The notes below the pieces were generated by a model. The model was given only the letters and a program-made list of their open reading frames with translations. It did no database searches and was not told where the DNA came from. Source: AWTP1-13 sp035714005 (lineage in GTDB: Bacteria > Pseudomonadota > Alphaproteobacteria > Rhizobiales > Hyphomicrobiaceae). Taken from it: a stretch of DNA of 5,322 nt. Positions 1 to 5,024 of this stretch are shown here, piece by piece. The position numbers and the translations under genes were made by a program. Position 1 is the stretch's first letter, and every line of letters starts with the position of its first letter. Location: assembly GCA_035714005.1 (NCBI GenBank), contig DASTMQ010000607.1, forward strand, positions 1 through 5,322, in the 5' to 3' direction.

Positions 1-200
1 GAGGTCTAGTGCCTGCCAGGCTGCGCTGTCCCCGCGGCTGCCGAACGGTTCGGGCTCGTGCTGGCGCCCTCTCCTTTCCTTTGTGGGCCCGATCCCTTTT
101 GCGCTCCGCCGGGGGCGGACGGGCGTGGCTGGGTGGTCGCCCAGCGCGCGGCGCAGCCGTTGCCGCGGCCCCGATCCGGCCCACGCAACGAAGGTATCCG

Positions 201-229
201 TGGTCAGCCTCGCCCGCGGCCGCTATAAC
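201..229 (+). promoter_or_regulatory. Candidate sigma70-type promoter for dctPQM
   Basis: TGGTCA (201-206, four of six matches to TTGACA) lies 17 bases upstream of TATAAC (224-229, five of six matches to TATAAT). A start near 236 would leave a leader of about 50 bases before the dctP ATG. I found no -24/-12 sigma54 motif. This is a pattern match in an otherwise very GC-rich stretch and has not been tested. Confidence 0.35.
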
Positions 230-241
230 CGGCGACAACGA

Positions 242-258
242 TGTCCTCCGGATGGACA
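242..258. promoter_or_regulatory. Interrupted palindrome, possible operator of dctPQM
   Basis: TGTCC (242-246) and GGACA (254-258) are perfect inverted 5-bp arms around a 7-base centre, with one further symmetric C/G pair at 249/251. The element sits just after the candidate transcription start, a common place for a repressor site. It could equally be a small hairpin at the 5' end of the mRNA. No regulator gene for the transporter lies in the window, so the partner is unknown. Confidence 0.25.
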
Positions 259-273
259 GGCGAGTGAAACGAC

Positions 274-280
274 AAGGAGG
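274..280 (+). promoter_or_regulatory. Strong ribosome binding site fixing the dctP start
   Basis: AAGGAGG lies 7 bases before ATG 288. It is a near-perfect Shine-Dalgarno and decides for this ATG over the in-frame GTG at base 9, because the protein then begins directly with a short basic n-region and a signal peptide. Confidence 0.8.
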
Positions 281-287
281 TCGCAAC

Positions 288-1301
288 ATGAACAGACGCG
301 AAGTGCTAACGGGTTCGGGTGCGCTGGTGGCCGCGGCGGCGACCGGGATCCCGGCGGCGACGGCGCAGGCCCCGATCGTCATCAAGTTCAGTCACGTGGT
401 GGCGACCGACGCGCCGAAGGGCAAGGCTTCCGAGAAGTTCAAGGAGCTGGCGGAGAAGTATACCGGCGGCAAGGTCAAGATCGAGGTCTACGCCAACTCG
501 TCCTTGTACAAGGACAAGGAAGAACTCGAGGCCCTTCAATTGGGGGCGGTACAGTTGCTGGCGCCATCTACCTCCAAGTTCGGGCCGCTCGGCTTCAATG
601 AATTCGAGGCGCTCGATCTGCCCTTTATTTTCCACGATGAGGCGGCGTTTCGAGCGTTCGCCAAGAGCGAGCTTGCCAAGCAGATGTTCTCCAAGCTCGA
701 AAGCAAGGGCGTGAAGGGCCTTGCCTATTGGGACAACGGCTTCCACGTGATGGGCGCCAACCGCCAGATCCGCGACGTCAAGGACTTCCAAGGGCTCAAG
801 CTGCGCATCCAGGGCTCAAAGGTGCTCGACGCCACCACCAAGGCGTGGGGCGCGATCCCGCAGGTGATGGCCTTCTCGGAGGTGTACCACGCGCTGCAAA
901 CGGGCGTGGTTGACGGCCTCGAGAACGTGCCCTCGAATTTCTGGACCCAGAAGTTCTTCGAAGTCGTGAAGTACATCGCCGTCTCCTACCACGGGCATCT
1001 TTCCTATGCCGTGGTGGCCAACAAGGCCTTCTGGGACGGCCTGCCCGCCGACGTGCGCCCGGGCCTCGACAAGGCCATGGCGGAGGCGAGCGCCTATTTT
1101 GACTCGATCGCCAAAAAAGAGAACGACGACGCCCTCGAGGACATCAAGAAGACCGGTAAGGTGCAGGTCTATTCGCTCACTCCCGCGGAACGCAAATCCT
1201 GGGTGGACGCGGTTTTGCCCGTGCACAGGGAGATGGAGAAGCGGATCGGCAAGCAGACCATCGAGGCGCTTTACAAGGTGGTCGATTTCAAGCCGGCATG
1301 A
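288..1301 (+). CDS. dctP: TRAP transporter periplasmic substrate-binding protein (DctP)
   Basis: This is the soluble receptor of a tripartite ATP-independent periplasmic (TRAP) transporter. It captures a small organic acid in the periplasm and delivers it to DctQM. The product has 337 residues, normal for the family. Residues 1-28 form a signal peptide with twin arginines (N-RR-EVLT), an Ala-rich core and a probable cut after A-Q-A; the RR suggests Tat export. The mature part opens with IVIKFSHV and shows family hallmarks: APSTSKFGPL (92-101), the LPFIF strand (111-115), KLRIQGSK (171-178) with Arg173 at the position that normally clamps the substrate carboxylate, and P-x-x-x-A-FSEVYHALQTGVVDGLEN (191-213) followed by SNFWTQKFFEV. 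WDGLP (249-253) is also typical. Similarity is closest to C4-dicarboxylate DctP proteins, so malate, fumarate or succinate, or a related acid, is likely. The family is certain; the substrate is inferred. It heads the operon. Confidence 0.95.
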   Translation: MNRREVLTGSGALVAAAATGIPAATAQAPIVIKFSHVVATDAPKGKASEKFKELAEKYTGGKVKIEVYANSSLYKDKEELEALQLGAVQLLAPSTSKFGPLGFNEFEALDLPFIFHDEAAFRAFAKSELAKQMFSKLESKGVKGLAYWDNGFHVMGANRQIRDVKDFQGLKLRIQGSKVLDATTKAWGAIPQVMAFSEVYHALQTGVVDGLENVPSNFWTQKFFEVVKYIAVSYHGHLSYAVVANKAFWDGLPADVRPGLDKAMAEASAYFDSIAKKENDDALEDIKKTGKVQVYSLTPAERKSWVDAVLPVHREMEKRIGKQTIEALYKVVDFKPA

Positions 1302-1332
1302 CACAATAGCGGTCCAAGGCTCACAACAAGCG

Positions 1333-1365
1333 AGCGCGCCGGCGACCGATGGTCTGCGGCGCGTT
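1333..1365 (+). repeat. GC-rich hairpin between dctP and dctQ
   Basis: The 87-base dctP-dctQ gap contains a strong imperfect stem-loop. CGCGCCG (1335-1341) pairs with CGGCGCG (1357-1363). After a 2x2 internal loop, GACC (1344-1347) pairs with GGTC (1351-1354) around a GAT loop. An A-U and a G-U pair extend the base. No T-run follows, so it is not a canonical intrinsic terminator. Its position suggests a barrier to 3' exonucleases or a partial attenuator that would keep dctP mRNA more abundant than dctQM, as is known for binding-protein genes of other transport operons. That role is inferred. Confidence 0.6.
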
Positions 1366-1388
1366 ATGCCTAGGGAGTAACGACGCCG

Positions 1389-1955
1389 GTGGTGGTGCGA
1401 ATTCTCAATCGGCTCGAGGAGGTGCTGATTGCGGCCCTCATGGCCGCGGCCACCATCATCATTTTCCTCGCCATCATTCAAAGATATGCAACCGGAGTGC
1501 CCGCGCTCTACGCCTATGCGCGCACCTGGGATTTCACCTGGGCGCAAGAACTCTGCATTTATATGTTCGTGTGGATGGCAAAGTTCGGCGCGGCCTACGG
1601 CGTGCGCACCGGCATTCACGTCGGCGTCGACGTGTTCATCAACATGCTAGGCGTCGAGCAGCGGCGCAAGGTGATCCTGTTCGGATTGCTGTGCGGTGCG
1701 CTGTTTACCGGCGTGGTCGGATCGCTCGGGGCCTACCTGGTTTGGCACATTGGCGGGATCGGCCAGGTATCGCAAGACCTCGAGGTGCCGATGTGGATCG
1801 TCTACCTGTGTGTGCCGCTGGGGTCCTACTTGATGTGTTTCCGGTTCCTGCAGGTGGCCTGGGCTTACGCCAAAACCGGCGAGCTGCCTGCCCACGACCA
1901 CGCGGCGGTCAAAGGCCTTGAGGCGGAGAGCAAAGCGGCGACAATCCCCACATGA
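1389..1955 (+). CDS. dctQ: TRAP transporter small permease subunit (DctQ)
   Basis: This is the small inner-membrane subunit that pairs with DctM to form the Na+-driven TRAP permease. At 188 residues it has the usual length. Four hydrophobic segments can be seen at about 12-31, 52-70, 93-115 and 134-157. The family signature falls in segment 2 and just after: TWAQELCIYMFVWMAKFGAAYG (50-71) followed by R-T-G-I-H-V-G-V-D (73-81). The tail is hydrophilic and Ala/Glu-rich. Translation starts within three consecutive GTG codons (1389, 1392, 1395). The first is chosen because AGGGAG (1372-1377) lies 11 bases upstream of it and an in-frame TAG at 1371 rules out any earlier start. The gene ends in a 4-base ATGA overlap with dctM, so the two are probably translationally coupled. 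The family is certain; the exact GTG is not. Confidence 0.93.
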   Translation: MVVRILNRLEEVLIAALMAAATIIIFLAIIQRYATGVPALYAYARTWDFTWAQELCIYMFVWMAKFGAAYGVRTGIHVGVDVFINMLGVEQRRKVILFGLLCGALFTGVVGSLGAYLVWHIGGIGQVSQDLEVPMWIVYLCVPLGSYLMCFRFLQVAWAYAKTGELPAHDHAAVKGLEAESKAATIPT

Positions 1956-3379
1956 CCGTCTCGGGTGCCATCCAGGCCAGTGAGCCCAATCCGCAGCGCG
2001 GCCGCACGATTTCCCAGCTGCTGATCGCCGTGCCGATCCTGCTGGTGGCGCTTTGCTTCGCCGGCAAGTACGGCATCGTCGATCTTGGACCGGCTGCGCG
2101 CGGCACGCTGATCTTTGCACTGCTGTTCGCCTTGATGGTCACCGGCATGCCGGTGTCGATCGCGCTCGGTCTCAGCGTGCTCACTTTCCTATTCACGCTG
2201 ACCCAGGTGCCGATCGAAGCGGTGGCGTTGAAACTGTTCACGGGCATCGAAAATTTCGAAATCATGGCGATCCCGTTCTTTATTCTCGCCGGTAACTTTC
2301 TGACGCATGGCGGGGTGGCGCGGCGCATGATCACATTCGCCACGGCGATGGTGGGCCACTGGTACGGCGGCTTGGCGCTGGCCGGCGTCGTCGCCTGCGC
2401 CCTGTTTGCCGCCGTTTCGGGCTCGAGCCCAGCCACGGTTGTGGCCATCGGTTCGATTCTGATGCCGGCCATGGTGCGGCACGGCTTTCCGAACCGCTTC
2501 GGCGCTGGCGTCATTACCACCTCGGGTTCGCTCGGAATTCTCATTCCGCCGTCGATACCGATGGTCATTTACGCCGTCGCCACCAATAGCTCGGTCGGCA
2601 AGCTCTTCATCGCCGGTATCGTGCCGGGGCTGATGCTGGCCACGCTGCTCGGCCTCACCACCTGGCGCATTGCGCGCAAGAACGATTATCCGCGCCTGCC
2701 CAAGGCGAGCTGGAGCGCGCGCTTCAAGGCCTTTCTCGACGCCTTCTGGGGTCTGTTGCTGATCGTCATCGTCATCGGCGGCATTTACGGCGGCATTTTC
2801 ACGCCGACCGAGGCGGCGGCGATGAGCGCCGTCTACGCCTTCGTCATCGCCGTTTTTGTTTATCGCGACCTCAGCCTGCGGGAGGTCCCCGGCGTGCTGC
2901 TCGCCTCAGCCAACCTGAGCGCGATGCTGCTCTACATCATCACCAATGCGGTTTTGTTCTCCTTCCTGATGACGCACGAGAACATCCCGCAAGCCCTTGC
3001 CAATTGGCTTACCGGCCAGGGCTTGGGCTGGGTCGGCTTCTTGCTGATCGTCAATCTCTTGCTGCTGCTGGCCGGCAATGTGATGGAGCCATCCTCCATC
3101 ATCGTCATCATGGCACCGATCTTATTCCCGGTGGCGATGAAGCTCGGGATCGATCCAATTCACTTCGGCATCTTGATTACCGTCAACATGGAGGTCGGCT
3201 TGTGCCATCCGCCGGTGGGATTGAACCTCTATGTTGCCTCCGGCATCGCCAAGATGGGGATTACCGAGCTCACCATTGCCGTGTGGCCGTGGCTCTTGAC
3301 GATGCTGTGCTTCCTGGTGGTCGTCACCTACGTGCCGCAGATCTCGCTATGGCTGCCCAAGCTACTTGGCATGATGTGA
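1952..3379 (+). CDS. dctM: TRAP transporter large permease subunit (DctM)
   Basis: This is the large inner-membrane subunit, of the ion-transporter superfamily, which carries the Na+ and substrate path and drives import by an elevator-type movement. The product has 475 residues, about 50 more than the roughly 425 common in the family. The excess is an N-terminal extension with one extra hydrophobic segment (about 22-38); the conserved core begins near residue 51. Core motifs seen in order are TGMPVSIALG (64-73), SGSSPATVVAIGSILMP (156-172), TSGSLGILIPPSIPMVIYA (190-208), the first inverted-repeat hairpin region, then GGIFTPTEAAAMSAVYAF (280-297), EPSSIIVIMAPILFPV (379-394) and NMEVGLCHPPVGLNLYV (412-428). 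The two GSSPATV/EPSSIIV and ILIPPSIP/CHPPVGLN pairs are the repeated re-entrant and unwound segments expected at the Na+ sites. The start codon overlaps the dctQ stop. No terminator with a T-run follows. Confidence 0.95.
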   Translation: MTVSGAIQASEPNPQRGRTISQLLIAVPILLVALCFAGKYGIVDLGPAARGTLIFALLFALMVTGMPVSIALGLSVLTFLFTLTQVPIEAVALKLFTGIENFEIMAIPFFILAGNFLTHGGVARRMITFATAMVGHWYGGLALAGVVACALFAAVSGSSPATVVAIGSILMPAMVRHGFPNRFGAGVITTSGSLGILIPPSIPMVIYAVATNSSVGKLFIAGIVPGLMLATLLGLTTWRIARKNDYPRLPKASWSARFKAFLDAFWGLLLIVIVIGGIYGGIFTPTEAAAMSAVYAFVIAVFVYRDLSLREVPGVLLASANLSAMLLYIITNAVLFSFLMTHENIPQALANWLTGQGLGWVGFLLIVNLLLLLAGNVMEPSSIIVIMAPILFPVAMKLGIDPIHFGILITVNMEVGLCHPPVGLNLYVASGIAKMGITELTIAVWPWLLTMLCFLVVVTYVPQISLWLPKLLGMM

Positions 3380-3400
3380 AGGATGGGAAGGCAGCCCAGT

Positions 3401-3431
3401 GCGATTTAAGGCCTGCGCGATTTAGGCCTGC
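3401..3431. repeat. Short tandem duplication at the convergent gene ends
   Basis: A 16-base unit at 3401-3416 (GCGATTTAAGGCCTGC) is followed directly by a 15-base copy at 3417-3431 that differs only by one missing A. The second copy includes the stop codon and last codons of the Tim44-like gene (minus strand), so the first copy is an extra-genic duplicate of that gene's 3' tip. Each copy contains the palindrome AGGCCT (3409-3414, 3424-3429). The two palindromes could pair as a 6-bp hairpin in either transcript, but no T-run follows. Confidence 0.8.
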
Positions 3432-4369
3432 TGGATGGCGGAGAGTTGCCAGCCGGTGGCACGGTCCCGATCATCGCGTCGGAAGGTCCACAGTTCCGTG
3501 ACCTCCTCGTCGCGTTCGCCGCTGCCTGAAACGACGCCGCCGCTGGCACGGTCAATGAGGGTGTCGCGCAGCGCATAGCGCATGGCGACGGTGGCGTAAT
3601 CGGAACCGGGCTCCCGCCACGCCTCCGAGACGTCGCCCTGCAGAAGCCTGACGCCCGACACCTCGTTGCGCACGCCACGGCGGGCGTTGTTCGCCAGTTC
3701 CTGGCTGAAGTAGGAGAGCATTTCCGGCGTTGTCATATCGCCCAGCCGGCGTGTGTCCTCACGGCTGTAGGCGCCCTGGATGTCGCCAAGCATCCGCTCG
3801 AAGGTGTCGAGATCGTCCTGGGAAATGTTGAGGGCGGGGGCGGCGGCCGCGGCAGCGCGACCGTTGGTGCCGTAATTGGCGTTGGCGCGATAGTTGGTGT
3901 CGGCTTGCGGTATGGGGATGTCCTGCCCCCGACCGCCGCTCGGGGCAAAGACGGGTTGGCCGGTGCGCCGGCTGCGGAAGTAGGCAAGCGCCAACCAGAC
4001 GATGCCGGCGATCAGCAGCATCTGCAAGGCAAAGCCCAGAATGCTTGCCAGCGCTCCAACCCCAAAGATGCTGGCAAGACCCGCAGCGATCAAACCGCCA
4101 AGCAGGAGACCGCGCAGACCGCCGAAGCGGGAGGCAGGCGCACCGACGCCCGACTGCCCGGTCGAGGTCGCCGAAGGCGCGGGCTGGGCGATGGATTTAT
4201 CGACGGGGGCCGCCGTCTTCGGCGCCGTATTGGTGGTCGGTGGCGGGGTGAACGTGCGTGTGCCACGACTTCCAAAGCTGCCGCCGCTGCCGACGCGGGC
4301 CGCGGCCAGATCGGCCGTGAGCAGTGCCAGGACGGAAAGGACCGCAAGCGTAACGCCGAGGCGAGGCAT
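3422..4369 (-). CDS. Tim44-like domain membrane-associated protein
   Basis: The 315-residue protein matches the bacterial Tim44-like family (predicted lipid-binding/transport proteins). Residues 1-24 form a signal peptide ending LAAA. A Gly/Ser/Arg stretch (GSGGSFGSRGTRTF, 27-40) and a Pro/Thr/Ala-rich low-complexity linker (41-80) follow. A Gly/Leu/Ala-rich hydrophobic stretch runs from about 84 to 131, probably two membrane passes, and ends in F-R-S-R-R. After a second linker with an Ala run (172-177) comes the C-terminal Tim44/NTF2-like domain (about 183-315), with TFERMLGDIQGAYSREDTRRLGDMTTPEM and a final ELWTFRRD...GWQLSAIQQ strand pair. The mitochondrial relative acts in protein import; the bacterial role is not settled. 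The start is the ATG at 4369 with a weak AGAGAG upstream. It converges on dctM and diverges from the AHSA1 gene, so it is its own unit. The side of the membrane on which the C-domain lies cannot be decided from sequence. Confidence 0.85.
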   Translation of the reverse strand: MPRLGVTLAVLSVLALLTADLAAARVGSGGSFGSRGTRTFTPPPTTNTAPKTAAPVDKSIAQPAPSATSTGQSGVGAPASRFGGLRGLLLGGLIAAGLASIFGVGALASILGFALQMLLIAGIVWLALAYFRSRRTGQPVFAPSGGRGQDIPIPQADTNYRANANYGTNGRAAAAAAPALNISQDDLDTFERMLGDIQGAYSREDTRRLGDMTTPEMLSYFSQELANNARRGVRNEVSGVRLLQGDVSEAWREPGSDYATVAMRYALRDTLIDRASGGVVSGSGERDEEVTELWTFRRDDRDRATGWQLSAIQQA

Positions 4370-4407
4370 GGACTCTCTCTTATCGATTTAGACCAAAGTC
4401 GCAACTC

Positions 4408-4436
4408 TATATAGGCGGACTCGTCGGCATTTGCAC
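4408..4436 (-). promoter_or_regulatory. Weak candidate promoter for the Tim44-like gene
   Basis: On the minus strand TATATA (4413-4408) could be a -10 box about 40 bases before the ATG. At 17-base spacing the -35 would be GTGCAA (4436-4431), only three of six matches. The hexamer lies inside CTATATAG, a palindrome, so direction cannot be told from it alone; on the plus strand no acceptable -35 is present. A GCAAC motif (4401-4405) is adjacent. Confidence 0.22.
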
Positions 4437-4498
4437 CGCCCCGCGGCACCGTCGCGCGGGGTTCGCTTCGCAGCTGCGAAGCCGCGGCGGAGTGCAAA
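4430..4498. repeat. Compound inverted repeat in the divergent intergenic region
   Basis: Outer arms TTTGCAC (4430-4436) and GTGCAAA (4492-4498) are perfect complements. Between them lie two further perfect hairpins. The first is CCCCGCG (4439-4445) with CGCGGGG (4455-4461). The second is an 18-bp perfect palindrome, GCTTCGCAGCTGCGAAGC (4465-4482), which folds as a 7-bp stem with an AGCT loop. Together they can form a three-way junction. Alternatively the whole element folds as one long arm pair, with 14 of 17 positions matching between 4430-4446 and 4482-4498. No gene is encoded. It may be a structured 5' leader, a cruciform or protein site, or a remnant of a dispersed palindromic repeat; sequence alone does not decide. 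Confidence 0.65.
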
Positions 4499-4503
4499 AA
4501 ATG

Positions 4504-4566
4504 CGCAACAAAAAGGTTGCGTATTTGCTGGACCGGGCCCATGTAAATCCGCAACCAGGAGGTTGC
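4504..4566 (+). promoter_or_regulatory. Alternating GCAAC/GTTGC hairpins covering the ribosome binding site
   Basis: Two inverted repeats of the form GCAAC-N6-GTTGC lie 46 bases apart (4505-4520 and 4551-4566). Stem 1 is CGCAAC/GTTGCG (4504-4509/4516-4521). Stem 3 is GCAACC/GGTTGC (4551-4556/4561-4566) with loop AGGA. The Shine-Dalgarno AGGAGG (4557-4562) spans that loop and stem, so stem 3 would hide it. The right arm of the first repeat also pairs with the left arm of the second: GGTTGCG (4515-4521) with CGCAACC (4550-4556). This continues, after a one-base mismatch, as ATTTGC (4523-4528) with GTAAAT (4543-4548, one G-U). That longer stem 2 excludes stems 1 and 3 and leaves the Shine-Dalgarno free. 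The same half-sites could instead be DNA operators for the ArsR-type regulator encoded downstream. Confidence 0.55.
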
Positions 4567-4568
4567 CT

Positions 4569-5024
4569 ATGGACGATCGCATCGAAAAGCGCATTGAACT
4601 CAAGGCGCCGGTTTGGCGCGTTTGGCGTGCGCTGACGGACCATCTGGAGTTTGGCCAATGGTTCGGCGTCAAGCTTGAGGAGCCATTCCAGCCGGGTCAC
4701 CGGTCACGCGGCCAAATCACGCATCCCGGTTACGAGCACGTGCCTTGGGAGGTGACGGTGCAAACGATGGAGCCGGAGCGGCTGTTCTCCTTCACCTGGC
4801 ACCCCTATGCCGTCGATCCGGCGATCGACTATGCCAAGGAGCCGACCACCCTCGTGGAATTCAGGCTCGAGGCTCAGGCAGGAGGCACCCTGCTCGTGGT
4901 CACCGAATCGGGCTTTGCCGCCATCCCCAAGGAGCGCCGCTTCGAGGCATACCGCATGAACGATGCGGGCTGGAGCGCGCAGATCAAGAACATCACACAA
5001 CATGTCAAGCCTGACCGAACTTGA
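4569..5024 (+). CDS. SRPBCC/AHSA1 family protein
   Basis: The 151-residue cytoplasmic protein has the START-like (SRPBCC) fold of the AHSA1 (Aha1 C-terminal-like) group. It opens with the typical strand and helix RIEKRIELKAPVWRVWRALTD (4-24), then FGQWFG (28-33). The mid-strands are GQITHPG and WEVTVQTMEPERLFSFTWHPY (60-80), then TTLVEFRLEAQAGGTLLVVTESGF (93-116). The long C-terminal helix is typical of the fold: RRFEAYRMNDAGWSAQIKNITQHV (123-146). The fold makes a deep hydrophobic cavity, but the ligand is unknown and no catalytic residues can be assigned. The start is ATG 4569, six bases after AGGAGG, inside a hairpin that may control translation. The last 23 bases overlap the ArsR-type regulator, so the two are co-transcribed. 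AHSA1-like genes paired with ArsR regulators are a recurrent arrangement; the substrate or signal is not known. Confidence 0.88.
   Translation: MDDRIEKRIELKAPVWRVWRALTDHLEFGQWFGVKLEEPFQPGHRSRGQITHPGYEHVPWEVTVQTMEPERLFSFTWHPYAVDPAIDYAKEPTTLVEFRLEAQAGGTLLVVTESGFAAIPKERRFEAYRMNDAGWSAQIKNITQHVKPDRT

Larger units (their letters stand above)
1..287. other. Upstream non-coding region of the TRAP operon
   Basis: I see no convincing gene here. The dctP reading frame stays open upstream to a GTG at base 9, but its translation is Arg/Ala/Gly/Pro-rich low-complexity sequence typical of GC-rich non-coding DNA, and it would bury a clean signal peptide. Bases 7-9 are TAG, which could be the stop of a gene ending just inside the window (GAG GTC TAG), but two codons cannot establish this. 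Small inverted repeats occur at 41-45/49-53 (CCGAA/TTCGG), 105-110/114-119 (TCCGCC/GGCGGA) and 129-133/140-144 (CTGGG/CCCAG). None is followed by a T-run, so none is a convincing terminator. Confidence 0.5.

Noticed and set aside
85..100. Intrinsic terminator: GGG-N6-CCC followed by TTTT
   Set aside because: Only three base pairs in the stem and four Ts; too weak to support.
6..188. Minus-strand 60-codon open frame
   Set aside because: No recognisable domain, Gly/Pro/Arg/Ala-rich composition and no Shine-Dalgarno; open frames arise by chance at this GC content.
9..287. In-frame N-terminal extension of dctP from GTG at base 9
   Set aside because: The translation is Arg/Ala/Gly-rich low complexity, would displace the signal peptide, and a strong AAGGAGG sits before ATG 288.
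1..287. tRNA or other known RNA gene in the leading region
   Set aside because: No cloverleaf, anticodon arm or conserved T-arm pattern could be found; the hairpins are short and isolated.
816..1619. 267-codon minus-strand open frame opposite dctP and dctQ
   Set aside because: It lies antisense across two clear family members and the gap between them; its His/Gly/Arg-rich product looks like a mirror-frame artefact.
1909..2568. 219-codon minus-strand open frame opposite dctM
   Set aside because: Antisense shadow of a confidently identified permease gene, with no family motif.
3380..3421. Bidirectional intrinsic terminator between dctM and the Tim44-like gene
   Set aside because: The possible stems (TGGG/CCCA at 3384-3398, AGGCCT pair at 3409-3429) are short and lack T-runs in either direction.
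3905..4414. Plus-strand open frames opposite the Tim44-like gene
   Set aside because: Gln/Arg/Gly-rich shadow translations of the low-complexity and membrane parts of the real gene.
4431..4568. Upstream start for the AHSA1 gene
   Set aside because: The extra residues are Arg/Ala/Pro-rich and translate the palindromic region; the family begins at ATG 4569, which has AGGAGG six bases upstream.
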